The notes beneath the pieces are model-generated. The model searched no databases and was not told the origin of the DNA. It saw only the letters and a program-made list of their open reading frames with translations. From contig NZ_JAAJBT010000001.1 of assembly GCF_011392115.1 (NCBI RefSeq), forward strand, positions 310,001 through 374,000: a DNA stretch of 64,000 nucleotides, read 5' to 3'. The translations under genes and the position numbers were made by a program. The stretch comes from Flavobacterium difficile (GTDB taxonomy: Bacteria > Bacteroidota > Bacteroidia > Flavobacteriales > Flavobacteriaceae). Positions 45,511 through 54,952 of this stretch are shown here, piece after piece; the stretch's first letter is position 1; the number at the start of each line of letters is the position of its first letter.

Positions 45511-47418
45511 CAAATTATCAATTTCTCCTTGTACGATTTCCCAATCTTCTAATAACTTGTCTAATTCTTGCTTTTTCTTGTTGTATGCGGTGAAAAATGC
45601 GGCATTTTCTGCATGTTTGTCGTAGTTGGATGCCAATTCTTTATCGTCGTTTTGAATGTCTTTTTCTAATTGTTGAATCTGACTTTCGATTTTAGACAAG
45701 CGGTTTTGTAACGATTTGTTTTTCTTTTGGTCTTCGTAAGAAGTTTTAGAATTATTGTTTGCCGTTACTTCTTTTTTCTCGGTATCTTTTTTCTCCACTT
45801 CGCGCATGTTTTCCAAGTTGCGTTGTTCTAAGAAATAATTGATATCGCCTAAATATTCTTTAATTTTTTGGTCTTTGAATTCGTATACTAAATTCGACAT
45901 GTCTTGTAAGAAATCTCTATCGTGAGAAACGAGTAGGAGCGTGCCTTCATATTTCTGTAATGCGGCTTTTAATACATTTTTCGATTTAATGTCTAAGTGA
46001 TTCGTAGGCTCATCCATCACCAACACGTTGATGGGTTGCAACAACAACTTACACAAAGCCAAACGATTTCGCTCGCCTCCAGAAAGTACTTTCACTTTTT
46101 TCTCTACATCATCACCGCGGAATAAAAACGAACCTAACATGTCGCGTACTTTTGCACGATTAGTATCAGTTGCAGCATCTTCCATAGTTTGTAGCAAGGT
46201 AATTTCACCATCTAAATATTCTGCCTGATTTTGCGCAAAATAGCCGACTTGCACATTGTGTCCTAATTTTATAGAACCTTCATATTCAAATTCGTTTACA
46301 ATCGCTTTAATGAATGTAGATTTTCCTTGGCCATTCTGACCTACAAACGCAATTTTACTGCCACGTTCTACTAAAAGCGAAATGTCTTTTAAAATGGTTT
46401 TGTCGCCGTAAGCTTTCGTTACATGTTCCGCTTCAATCACCACTCTTCCTGGAACTTTTGAAACTGGAAACGAAATATTCATCACTGAATTATCGTCTTC
46501 ATCGACTTCAATACGTTCTACTTTATCTAATTTTTTAATTAAAGATTGTGCCATCGAGGCTTTAGAAGCTTTAGCGCGGAATTTCTCAATTAATTTTTCT
46601 GTTTCTTCAATTTTTTTGGCTTGATTTTTTTGAGTAGCCAATTGTTTCTCGCGAATTTCGTGACGTAATTCTAAATATTGCGAATATGGTTTGTTGAAAT
46701 CATACGCTTTTCCTAAAGAAATTTCAATGGTACGATTTGTCACATTATCTAAAAACATTTTATCGTGCGATACAATTACTACCACGCCAGGATAATTTCG
46801 TAAAAAACTTTCTAACCAAATGATACTCTCGATATCTAAGTGGTTGGTGGGCTCATCTAAAAGTAAGATGTCGTTGTTTTGAAGTAATAATTTCGCTAAT
46901 TCAATACGCATACGCCATCCACCAGAAAAGGTTTCCGTTTGATTTTCGAAGACATCGCGTTTGAAACCTAAACCTAATAAGATTTTTTCGGTATCACCCA
47001 CATAATTATAGCCTCCGTGAATTTCATATTGGTGTTGGTAATCACTTAATTGCTGAATCAATTCGGAATACGCTTCACTTTCATAGTCTGTTCTGGTTAC
47101 CAATTGATGGTTGATTTCTTCGATTTTTGTTTCGTAAAGTTTAATTTCTTTAAACGCTTGGTAGGCTTCTTCTAAAACCGTTCTTCCGCCTTCAAAATCA
47201 ATATCCTGACGTAAAAATCCGATGCGCACTTCTTTTTCTGTTGCAATTTGTCCAGAATCAGGTTTGAAATCTCCAGCTAAAATTTTAAGCATGGTTGATT
47301 TACCAGCCCCATTTTTTCCAACCAAACCTACGCGGTCTCCAGCGCCCATTCTAAAGGTTACTTCTTCAAATAAATACGTTCCACCAAAGGAAACAGAAAG
47401 ATTGTGTATATTCAGCAT
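45508..47418 (-). CDS. ABC-F family ATPase
   Basis: A 636-residue soluble twin-ATPase protein without membrane domains. Each half has a Walker A (GKNGAGKST; GQNGQGKST), a signature (FSGGWRMR; LSGGERNR) and Walker B with DEPTNHLDI. A linker of ~80 residues joins them, and a charged coiled-coil tail (from ~545) resembles Uup/YheS-type members. It probably acts on the ribosome (translation factor) or DNA; it is not a transporter. It diverges from the DUF983 gene with facing promoters. Confidence 0.92.
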   Translation of the reverse strand: MLNIHNLSVSFGGTYLFEEVTFRMGAGDRVGLVGKNGAGKSTMLKILAGDFKPDSGQIATEKEVRIGFLRQDIDFEGGRTVLEEAYQAFKEIKLYETKIEEINHQLVTRTDYESEAYSELIQQLSDYQHQYEIHGGYNYVGDTEKILLGLGFKRDVFENQTETFSGGWRMRIELAKLLLQNNDILLLDEPTNHLDIESIIWLESFLRNYPGVVVIVSHDKMFLDNVTNRTIEISLGKAYDFNKPYSQYLELRHEIREKQLATQKNQAKKIEETEKLIEKFRAKASKASMAQSLIKKLDKVERIEVDEDDNSVMNISFPVSKVPGRVVIEAEHVTKAYGDKTILKDISLLVERGSKIAFVGQNGQGKSTFIKAIVNEFEYEGSIKLGHNVQVGYFAQNQAEYLDGEITLLQTMEDAATDTNRAKVRDMLGSFLFRGDDVEKKVKVLSGGERNRLALCKLLLQPINVLVMDEPTNHLDIKSKNVLKAALQKYEGTLLLVSHDRDFLQDMSNLVYEFKDQKIKEYLGDINYFLEQRNLENMREVEKKDTEKKEVTANNNSKTSYEDQKKNKSLQNRLSKIESQIQQLEKDIQNDDKELASNYDKHAENAAFFTAYNKKKQELDKLLEDWEIVQGEIDNL

Positions 47419-47438
47419 GATTTTTTTCTAATAATCTG

Positions 47439-47446
47439 CAAAAGTA
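47439..47446 (-). promoter_or_regulatory. -7 element for the ABC-F gene
   Basis: The reverse strand reads TACTTTTG (TANNTTTG) 20 bp before the start. Confidence 0.45.
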
Positions 47447-47458
47447 CTACTCTTATCT

Positions 47459-47466
47459 TACCTTTG
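47459..47466 (+). promoter_or_regulatory. -7 element for the DUF983 gene
   Basis: TACCTTTG (TANNTTTG) 16 bp before the start codon. Confidence 0.45.
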
Positions 47467-47482
47467 CATAAAAAATAGACAA

Positions 47483-47875
47483 ATGTTTGGTAAAGGATCA
47501 AAAATTTATGCGATGGTAACAGGTTGTTGTCCAAAATGTCATGAGGAAAGTATGTATTTAGATGGCAATCCGTTTAACGTGATGAAAATTTATGCCATGC
47601 ATGAAAAGTGTTCCCATTGTGGTCAGGTATATAAAATTGAGCCTTCTTTCTTTTTTGGTGCTATGTTTGTGAGTTATGGTTTAGGAGTAGGAATTGGAAT
47701 TATCACATTTTTGATTGCACATTACGGATTTCAAGCTACTTTAAAAACTTCCTTTATTGCTATTGTTGTGGCGTTGATTTTGTGTAACACTATAATCATG
47801 CGCTTATCGAGAAATATTTGGATCAATTTTTTTATTGATTTTGATAAAAATTGGAAAGAAAAATTAGCGCAATAA
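47483..47875 (+). CDS. DUF983 membrane protein
   Basis: A 130-residue protein. An N-terminal zinc-ribbon-like part (CPKC at ~16-19 and CSHC at ~40-43) is followed by two membrane spans (~55-75 and ~85-105), with PSFFFGAMFVSYGLG as the DUF983 core. Function unknown. Its 3' end overlaps the convergent FAD oxidoreductase gene by 12 bp. Confidence 0.85.
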   Translation: MFGKGSKIYAMVTGCCPKCHEESMYLDGNPFNVMKIYAMHEKCSHCGQVYKIEPSFFFGAMFVSYGLGVGIGIITFLIAHYGFQATLKTSFIAIVVALILCNTIIMRLSRNIWINFFIDFDKNWKEKLAQ

Positions 47876-48919
47876 TTTTTTGTAAATTCTATTGATAGAA
47901 ATTTCGTTGTCTAATTCGACATTGTTTTCAATAAATTGGAATAATTTGTCGGATAGGTAAGGAGCAAAAAGTACGCCTCTTGTTCCCATTCCGTTTAAAA
48001 TATATAGATTTTTTTGTTCATGGTGTCTGCCTAAAAGAGGTCTTCTATCTTTTACAGTTGGTCGGATTCCGGCTAAGTGTTCGATAATTTCAAATTCACA
48101 ACTAATTAAATTTTTTAAGTTAGTTAGTAATTCGTTTTTACCTTCTTCAGTTTGGTTAGTAGTTTTGTCTGCCCAGTTGTAAGTGGCGCCTACTTTATAT
48201 AAATTATTTTCAATAGGTAAAATCCAAATGCTAGAATTGATGATTTCTTTTAAATTTAAGTTTTCAGCTTTGATAATAAAAAGTTCACCCTTTGTACCGT
48301 CAAGTGGTAAATTGTTGAAATACGGATTGTTTTGTAAGCCAAAACCCTCTGCAAAAACAATTTGTTTGGCTTTAATGGTTTTATATTCAATATGATTTTC
48401 TTTAATAACTAATTTAGAGTGTTCAAAGGTTTCTTCTAAATAGCTATTTATAGAAATTAAGTACTTTGTATACGATTCTTTAAGTTTTTTTGTGTCTAAA
48501 AATCCAGTTTGATTTACTTTTCCGAATTTATAGTTGTTTGATACGAATTCATTTTGCAAAGTTTCTAAATTAGGATCTAGATATGTGGATAGCGTAGGTT
48601 TGTCTGATGCGGTAAACCAATTGTTTTGTTCTTCAATGGAATTTAATTTTCTTAGTAGCGGAATTTCATATAAAAATTCTTCTTGTAATAAAGTTTCTAA
48701 TTTTTTGTAAAAAGGTATAGCAATTTTTAATTGTGCTTCAGCTTCCCAAATTTTAGTAAATCTTTTTAATACAACTGGGTTGTATAACCCTCCAGCAATT
48801 GTTGTTGAGTTTTGCGAATTATCATTTAGTACCAAAATTTTCTTCTGATTTTGTAGACAAGTTTGTGCTAAGGATATTCCGGCTAATCCAGAACCGATAA
48901 TAAGATAATCAACTTCCAT
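47864..48919 (-). CDS. FAD-dependent oxidoreductase, DAO family
   Basis: A 351-residue flavoprotein with GSGLAG (9-14) as the FAD Rossmann start. AGIRPTVKDRRPLLG and GMGTRGVLFAPYLSDKL near the C-terminus resemble the oxidase domain of MnmC and related DAO enzymes. It probably oxidises a secondary amine; a tRNA-modification role as in MnmC2 is possible but unproven, since the methyltransferase half is missing. It is transcribed alone. Confidence 0.85.
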   Translation of the reverse strand: MEVDYLIIGSGLAGISLAQTCLQNQKKILVLNDNSQNSTTIAGGLYNPVVLKRFTKIWEAEAQLKIAIPFYKKLETLLQEEFLYEIPLLRKLNSIEEQNNWFTASDKPTLSTYLDPNLETLQNEFVSNNYKFGKVNQTGFLDTKKLKESYTKYLISINSYLEETFEHSKLVIKENHIEYKTIKAKQIVFAEGFGLQNNPYFNNLPLDGTKGELFIIKAENLNLKEIINSSIWILPIENNLYKVGATYNWADKTTNQTEEGKNELLTNLKNLISCEFEIIEHLAGIRPTVKDRRPLLGRHHEQKNLYILNGMGTRGVLFAPYLSDKLFQFIENNVELDNEISINRIYKKLLR

Positions 48920-48982
48920 TTTTATTTTTTAAAACTGTTACAAATTTAAACTTATTGCGTGTATTACTTTTATAAAACAAAA

Positions 48983-49010
48983 AAAAACTCTTACCGAAGT
49001 AAGAGTTTTT
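48983..49010. terminator. Terminator of the gldKLMN operon
   Basis: AAAAACTCTTAC (48983-48994) and GTAAGAGTTTTT (48999-49010) form a perfect stem with a CGAA loop (UUCG on the gld strand). The reverse strand continues as a long T-run. Confidence 0.9.
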
Positions 49011-49038
49011 GTATATTATGATTGGAGAAATATTTTAA

Positions 49039-49935
49039 TTAGTAATTCCACATATCTAATTCGAAATTACGTATTTTTTCTTTTACTCTTTCGGATTCTA
49101 ATAACTGCATTTGAGAATTTTCTTTCATGTAGTCTTTAATTAATCGGTCTCCGTAAACATTTTCCTCTAAGTAAATTACTGCGCCAAAACGACGAGCATT
49201 TAATAAGTGGTCAAATGAGAATGGCATGGCAGAGTTTTTTTCATTGAATGCTTTCGCACCATGTAAAATTTCTCTTGCTGCAGGAAAGTAAACCCAAAAT
49301 AATTCAATTGGTGGTTCATTTTTACCAGCTTCAGAATTCATGGTGTAAACATCTGGAACTAATGGACAAATACCCATCAATCTATATTTTAGTTCTCCTT
49401 GACGTTTATCAAAATACCATAATCCTTTGATTTTGTATCCTTGAACATCAATTGCTTTAATTTCAGTTTTTACAATATATTCTTCTGAAACAGATTTTGC
49501 TCCAGCATTTAACTCTTCAATACCTTGATCTGTAGTATCAGTAAATACCAAAGATTTTTCAATATCTTCTAATGTTTTCTTAGCAGTAAAGTAACCAGAG
49601 TCATAGACTTCAGTGATCTTTTTGTCTCTCATTGCCTGAGTTAAAACATCATATAAAGGTTTTCTATCTGGACCTAAATCACCTTCAATTGGGTAGTACA
49701 TTGGAAAATTGACTCTTTGATTAACATCAATAATTTCCCATACTGTTTTTCCCATTAAGACATCTCTATCACCAACGTATCCGTAAGGTAAAGGTTTGTC
49801 ATTGTCAGCAATCATTTCTGCTTCTGTTTTTTTACCAATTTCAGCAGGTGTTTTTGCATTTAGTAAATTAGACTGAGCAAACGATAACGTGCTTATACTA
49901 AATACTGTTACTAATAAAAAATTTCTCCAATTCAT
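49039..49935 (-). CDS. gldN: T9SS ring component GldN
   Basis: A 298-residue periplasmic protein (signal peptide to ~20, TLSFAQ) that joins GldK in the ring under the outer membrane. PLPYGYVGDRDVLMGKTVWEIIDVNQRVNFP is the conserved GldN/PorN start, and IELFWVYFPAAREILHGAKAF the core. It is required for secretion and gliding. Only one copy is present here, without the gldO duplicate seen in F. johnsoniae. Last gene of gldKLMN, 17 bp after gldM. Confidence 0.96.
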   Translation of the reverse strand: MNWRNFLLVTVFSISTLSFAQSNLLNAKTPAEIGKKTEAEMIADNDKPLPYGYVGDRDVLMGKTVWEIIDVNQRVNFPMYYPIEGDLGPDRKPLYDVLTQAMRDKKITEVYDSGYFTAKKTLEDIEKSLVFTDTTDQGIEELNAGAKSVSEEYIVKTEIKAIDVQGYKIKGLWYFDKRQGELKYRLMGICPLVPDVYTMNSEAGKNEPPIELFWVYFPAAREILHGAKAFNEKNSAMPFSFDHLLNARRFGAVIYLEENVYGDRLIKDYMKENSQMQLLESERVKEKIRNFELDMWNY

Positions 49936-49952
49936 TTTATTATTTATTTAAA

Positions 49953-51479
49953 TTACTTGATTTCGTATGTACAAGGCGAAATGCTTTTTGGTCTTTGGTC
50001 GATTCCAACGAAAGTAGCTTTAATTTCAGAAATAATTACAACATCGCCTCTTCCTGCTTTCTTAATTGCGGCTTTAGCTCTTGCGTCCATTCTGTTTCCT
50101 TGAACTACGATAGTTGGTTGTCCCGGAACTTTAACGTTAAATTGAGTTACGTTAGCTGTTACAGGGAAATCGAAGTCTTCCATTTCAGCTGAAATTGAAA
50201 CAACTTCTAAATTTGAAGCAGGTCCACTAGCAGCAACCATACCTCTAACTTTTCCAGTTGGAGCAGGTAAACCTTTAATACGGAACTCTTTTTTATCTGA
50301 AACTACTTTACCGTCAGGTAATGTAGCGCTAACGTTAATCATTACTGTATTACCAGCACCTGGTCTTAAAACATATTTACCATTAGAACCTGTCATTCCA
50401 GGTGCACTTGCTTTAACTTTATCATTAGAAACTCCTGCGAATGATATAGTCATTGGGTTATTAACACCACGATAAACTACGTTCATCTTGTCAGCAGAAA
50501 TAGTAGCCGAGTTTGGTCTTGGTACAACCACATAAGTACCTTCAAATTTTAATGGTATTTCTTTACCATCTTCTAAGAATCCAAATTGACCAGAGATTGT
50601 TTGTTCTCCAATTCCACCAGCAGTCATAGAGATAACAGCTTGTCCATTTTGAATTTTACCTGGTCCTTTGAATGAAGTTGGTTGAGTATTTGCGTCATAA
50701 CGACCTAAAACTACTTTACCTGTAACTTGTTCCCCTTGGAAATATGCATTTTTATCTAAAACCACAATAGCTTGAAAGTTTTTCATAGAAGCTGCAGTTT
50801 TTAATGCATTTCCTAAAAATAAGTTGTAAGCTCCAGCTTCTGTGTTTTTTGCATCATTTTGTAAAGCTGTTAAAAAAGTAAGAGTAGAAACATCAGGGAA
50901 ACCTTTAGTTTTGTAATCTAAAAATTTAATACTTAATCCTTCTCTGTTTTTGATATCAGCAGTTGAAAATTTCTTTTCAATTTCTTTTATGAAAGGAATA
51001 TATTTAACATCTGATCCTAATACCTTTTTAATATCAGCAACATATTTATCTATTCTTCCAACAATTTCTTTTCCTCTTGCACTGTATCCGTCACCTAAAA
51101 ACCATTTTTCATCAATACTTGATTTATCCATTGCTTCAAATGGTAACTTTCCATTTTCATCAACTTCATAAGCTGAAGTAACTTCGCCTTTAACACTCTC
51201 AATGAAAGTAACAAAATCTTTTGAAATTTTAGCTACTTCTGACGCTTTTTTTGCAGATTCAGCATATTTTGCTGGTTCATCACTTGCTTTTGTATTTAAA
51301 GCAGAAAGTAAGTTTCCATTTGCTTCGTCAGTTAATTTGTTAGATTCAGTAAATTTATCGTTAAAATTACCGAAAGCTGATAATACTTCTTTTGACATGT
51401 TTAATGCCAACATTGCGATGAAAACCAAGTACATTAGGTTTACCATCTTCTGTCTAGGGGTTAATTTTCCTCCTGCCAT
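49953..51479 (-). CDS. gldM: T9SS/gliding motor protein GldM
   Basis: A 508-residue inner-membrane protein with one N-terminal span (KMVNLMYLVFIAMLALNMS, ~12-32) and a long periplasmic part of helical then beta domains, with the PRPNSATISADKMNVVYRGVNNP stretch as a domain linker. With GldL it forms the proton-driven rotary motor that reaches the GldK/GldN ring. Length and domain order match F. johnsoniae GldM. Confidence 0.97.
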   Translation of the reverse strand: MAGGKLTPRQKMVNLMYLVFIAMLALNMSKEVLSAFGNFNDKFTESNKLTDEANGNLLSALNTKASDEPAKYAESAKKASEVAKISKDFVTFIESVKGEVTSAYEVDENGKLPFEAMDKSSIDEKWFLGDGYSARGKEIVGRIDKYVADIKKVLGSDVKYIPFIKEIEKKFSTADIKNREGLSIKFLDYKTKGFPDVSTLTFLTALQNDAKNTEAGAYNLFLGNALKTAASMKNFQAIVVLDKNAYFQGEQVTGKVVLGRYDANTQPTSFKGPGKIQNGQAVISMTAGGIGEQTISGQFGFLEDGKEIPLKFEGTYVVVPRPNSATISADKMNVVYRGVNNPMTISFAGVSNDKVKASAPGMTGSNGKYVLRPGAGNTVMINVSATLPDGKVVSDKKEFRIKGLPAPTGKVRGMVAASGPASNLEVVSISAEMEDFDFPVTANVTQFNVKVPGQPTIVVQGNRMDARAKAAIKKAGRGDVVIISEIKATFVGIDQRPKSISPCTYEIK

Positions 51480-51531
51480 TTCGTAATAATTAGTTTAGTT
51501 AATTAAATTGTAATTTATTTGATAAAACTAA

Positions 51532-52167
51532 TTATCCTTTGTTTTGCATTGCAGATAACATTCCACCATAAACAGCATTTAATGAAGAAATGTTTGATGT
51601 CATAGTTTGCATTTGTTGTTTTAATTTGTCTGCATTTTCTGCAATTTGAGCATTAGCTTCAGCGTTTTTCTGAGCTGCATCTACTTGAGCTGCGTATAAG
51701 TTGTTTAAAGCTTCTAAAGAACTAGATGCTTTAACCATTTCTTCAGCATATTTCTTTTGTGAAGCCATTGCATCAACAGTAGGAGCGATGCCTTTAGCTG
51801 CACCTTCGAAATTTTTAATGCTATTTCCTAAACTAGCCATTAATTCACCATCAATTTTAGCTTCTTTTAATAAATTATCTAATTTTTGAGATAATAAACC
51901 TTGAGCTTCTGCAGGATTTTCTTTTTTCAAAGATTTTGGTTTAGCGTCACCTCCAGCTAATTCTGGATATACTAATGACCAATCTAAATCTTTTTCCACA
52001 GGTTCAAAAGCTGATAAAGCAAAAATTAATGCTTCAGTTAATAATCCAACAATTAACATAGGTCCCGCACCTGGCCAGTGTTGAATTTTAAAAAGTGCTC
52101 CAACAATTACTACTGCTGCCCCCATTCCATAAAGGAACCCCATTGTTTTTTTGTTTAATAATGCCAT
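51532..52167 (-). CDS. gldL: T9SS/gliding motor protein GldL
   Basis: A 211-residue inner-membrane protein with two spans (~7-24 and ~34-52) and the conserved KIQHWPGAGPMLIVGLLTEA loop. The glutamate in the second span (LLTEALIF) is the residue linked to proton use by the motor. A long cytoplasmic helical tail follows. It pairs with GldM. Confidence 0.97.
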   Translation of the reverse strand: MALLNKKTMGFLYGMGAAVVIVGALFKIQHWPGAGPMLIVGLLTEALIFALSAFEPVEKDLDWSLVYPELAGGDAKPKSLKKENPAEAQGLLSQKLDNLLKEAKIDGELMASLGNSIKNFEGAAKGIAPTVDAMASQKKYAEEMVKASSSLEALNNLYAAQVDAAQKNAEANAQIAENADKLKQQMQTMTSNISSLNAVYGGMLSAMQNKG

Positions 52168-52227
52168 AATTTTTTAATTTTTAGTTAGTTAAGTATATTA
52201 ATTTAGTTAAGTTAATTCTTTAAATAA

Positions 52228-53619
52228 TTATTTTGGTCTTGTTCCAGTAGCATCTGTTCCCATATAATCTTGAACTGTTCTGAAACCGATGTAACTTCTA
52301 GCAGAATCTGCATATTCGAAATCACGTGTTGAAACTTGTAAAAAGAAAGCCACATCTTTCCATGATCCTCCGCGAACTACTTTTCTTTGGTTTTTAGGAT
52401 CTGCTACATTTGGATTCATACTTGAAACGAATTCATATGCTCCAGCATCGTAAGCTGTTTCTGTCCATTCTGAAACGTTACCAGCCATGTTGTATAAGTT
52501 AAAGTCATTTGGCTCGTATGATTTTGCTTCTACAGTGTATAATGCACCGTCAGCAGCATAATCTCCTCTGTTTGGTTTGAAGTTAGCTAAGAAACATCCT
52601 CTGTCATTTTTAGCATATGGACCTCCCCAAGGATATGTTCCTGATTCAATACCTCCTCTTGCCGCATATTCCCATTCTGCTTCAGTTGGTAAACGGAAAG
52701 AGTTTACTTGGTCTCTACCTTTTTGTTTTTTTACATATGAGTTTTTGTACATCGTTCTCCAAGCACAAAATGCTTTTGCTTGTTTCCAAGAAACTCCAAC
52801 CACTGGATATTCTCCATAAGCTTGGTGCCAAAAATAATCATTATGCATTGGTTCGTTGTAAGAGTAAGCGAAGTCTTTAATCCAAGCCGTAGTGTCTGGA
52901 TAAATTTCTAAAGGTGGCACATCATCATAAAATCCTTTACGCCCTTTTTTCTTAACTGCTTTGTTTAAATCAACTTGATTGTATTTGAATTTTAATTTAC
53001 TTACATCAATCGTTTTTAACCCATTAAACGATTCTGATTCAGGTAAATACATAGAATCCATTACTTCAACATAATCCGCATCTGGATATTTAGATGTTTC
53101 TGTAATCAATTTTATTTTTTTATTTGTTTTTCTGTTTGCATACATGTCATCTTCTGTACCTACACTATAATAGTTTTCGTACATATATTTGTCATATGCT
53201 GTCATTTTCTCTGGATCTACATCGGCAAAACCATAGTCGCCAATACTACCACCTTTTTTTCCGCTTCTTCCTCCTTCTGCTGGTTTAGCACCTGCTTCTT
53301 CTGCCTGAATAGCTAATCTAGTTCTGATGATTGAATCTTTGACCCATTCTACGAACTGACGGTATTCACTATTTGTAATTTCGGTTTCATCCATATAAAA
53401 CGAACGAACTGTAACAGTTTTAGTTGGAGCATCTTGAATGTTGGCAATGTCATCATCTGACTTACCCATAGTAAATGCACCTCCAGGTATCAGTGACATG
53501 CCATAAGGTTTTTCAGAAAACCATTTCTTGCCTTTAACTCCTACCAGTTCACCTTTATCGCCTTTACCACAGCTTGTTAATAAAGCTAATGCTGCCGATA
53601 ATACTAAAAACTTTTTCAT
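52228..53619 (-). CDS. gldK: T9SS ring lipoprotein GldK
   Basis: A 463-residue outer-membrane lipoprotein: signal peptide with lipobox LLTSC (Cys17), then an FGE-sulfatase fold (GGAFTMGKSDDD, RLPTEAEWEYAARGG, VVRGGSWKD). It forms the ring with GldN. It is the first gene of gldKLMN (gaps of 60, 52 and 17 bp) with a TTG-N20-TAGGTTTG promoter. Confidence 0.97.
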   Translation of the reverse strand: MKKFLVLSAALALLTSCGKGDKGELVGVKGKKWFSEKPYGMSLIPGGAFTMGKSDDDIANIQDAPTKTVTVRSFYMDETEITNSEYRQFVEWVKDSIIRTRLAIQAEEAGAKPAEGGRSGKKGGSIGDYGFADVDPEKMTAYDKYMYENYYSVGTEDDMYANRKTNKKIKLITETSKYPDADYVEVMDSMYLPESESFNGLKTIDVSKLKFKYNQVDLNKAVKKKGRKGFYDDVPPLEIYPDTTAWIKDFAYSYNEPMHNDYFWHQAYGEYPVVGVSWKQAKAFCAWRTMYKNSYVKKQKGRDQVNSFRLPTEAEWEYAARGGIESGTYPWGGPYAKNDRGCFLANFKPNRGDYAADGALYTVEAKSYEPNDFNLYNMAGNVSEWTETAYDAGAYEFVSSMNPNVADPKNQRKVVRGGSWKDVAFFLQVSTRDFEYADSARSYIGFRTVQDYMGTDATGTRPK

Positions 53620-53657
53620 ATTAATTGGGTTATAAAATTTTATTTTATTTTAGGGTT

Positions 53658-53688
53658 CAAACCTATCTATTTATTTTGACATATACAA
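53658..53688 (-). promoter_or_regulatory. Promoter of gldKLMN
   Basis: On the reverse strand TTG (53686-53688), 20 bp, TAGGTTTG (53658-53665), giving a leader of about 33 nt before gldK. Confidence 0.65.
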
Positions 53689-53754
53689 TAGCTATTTTAA
53701 AAAAAACTAAAAAATATGTATTTTGCCGATAATTGTTATCTTTTTAACGATGCT

Positions 53755-54897
53755 TTAGTAGCTTTTTTTGTGTGCTTTCCACCATCTTTCCGGGATTTCA
53801 GCATTACAAGCAGCTATATAATCTTCGTTTGTACAAGGTAGTAACGTTTTTTTAACATTTTTATTGTACAAATTATTGTAATTTATTTCAATCCACCATC
53901 TTTCAGAGCGATTACTTTTATAAAAAACTAATTCTTCGTCATCAGCTAAAACAGTATATCTATAATAATTTGTTTTTTCTTCAAATGGATATTCATAAGT
54001 TCTCAAATGAAAACCCTCGATAAAGTACCAAATTATTTGAGCGATTAACTCATTTTCATTTTTTGAATAAAATTGATTGAAAACGCCAAAAACACTTACT
54101 TTATCACTTATTCCTGCATATCTTGCAAGTGTGCAAATTTCCCTACCATCTAATCCATTAGGATAAAATTCAGATGTATTTCCAGAATCTGAAGATTTTA
54201 TTGCTTTCAAATCTAAACTAATAATATCTGCATCTCTAAAAATGGGCTCTACAATTGCTGGATTTTTTATAATTTCTCCAAGTCTATAGGTGTCAAAATA
54301 TAATTTCTCAATCAAATCAATTTCTTCTTGAGATGTGTAATATGTTTGGTAACCTACGCTAGAAAAGTTGTACAAGTTATTAGGTTCTTCTACAATTATT
54401 CGGGACAAATAAGAGTCAGATTCTAACTTTTCTTCTTTAGCAAAATCGAATTTATTGTCAATAGTTACTAAATTAACCATTTGATCTAGCTTATCAAAAG
54501 CACGATATATTGCGTAGGTTAAATCTTGCGATCCACCGATGACCAAAGGTATGATTTTTTGTTTAATTAAATCTGTGCAAATGGTTTTTAACACAAAATA
54601 GGTGTCACTTGTTTCATTTCCAACTAATGCATCACCTAAATCGGCAATACCTTTATTCCAATTTCCTGGAAATAAGCTGTATAATGTTTTTCTGAAATTA
54701 TCGAAATTATATGTTTCATTATCTAAATCTGCACCTCTGTTTTCGTTAACACAAATAATAGCTAGCGAAATATTATCTAAATTAGGATAATCGGTTTCCG
54801 TATGCAATACAACCTTTTTACCTAATGTTTGATTAGATAAATTTTCTGTAAATTTCTGAATTTCTTCCGATACAGGTTGTAAGTATTCGAATATCAT
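53755..54897 (-). CDS. Ureohydrolase-fold protein with lost metal ligands (formimidoylglutamase-like)
   Basis: A 380-residue protein with the arginase / formimidoylglutamase alpha-beta fold. The three metal motifs are altered: GGxH reads GGSQ (Gln124), DAHxD reads DNKFD (Lys149 for His), and SxDxD reads SLDLK (Lys231 for Asp). Asp147, Asp151 and Asp229 remain. A two-metal hydrolase site is therefore unlikely, and the protein may be a structural or regulatory pseudo-enzyme. The C-terminal ERWWKAHKKSY is aromatic and basic. It lies between topA and gldK, all leftward, with 55 bp to topA and 135 bp to gldK, so a T9SS link is possible but unproven. Confidence 0.8.
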   Translation of the reverse strand: MIFEYLQPVSEEIQKFTENLSNQTLGKKVVLHTETDYPNLDNISLAIICVNENRGADLDNETYNFDNFRKTLYSLFPGNWNKGIADLGDALVGNETSDTYFVLKTICTDLIKQKIIPLVIGGSQDLTYAIYRAFDKLDQMVNLVTIDNKFDFAKEEKLESDSYLSRIIVEEPNNLYNFSSVGYQTYYTSQEEIDLIEKLYFDTYRLGEIIKNPAIVEPIFRDADIISLDLKAIKSSDSGNTSEFYPNGLDGREICTLARYAGISDKVSVFGVFNQFYSKNENELIAQIIWYFIEGFHLRTYEYPFEEKTNYYRYTVLADDEELVFYKSNRSERWWIEINYNNLYNKNVKKTLLPCTNEDYIAACNAEIPERWWKAHKKSY

Positions 54898-54952
54898 AAA
54901 TTGTTTTTTAATTGTATTAGTTGCTGAAATAAGAAAAATGATAAATGGGGTA

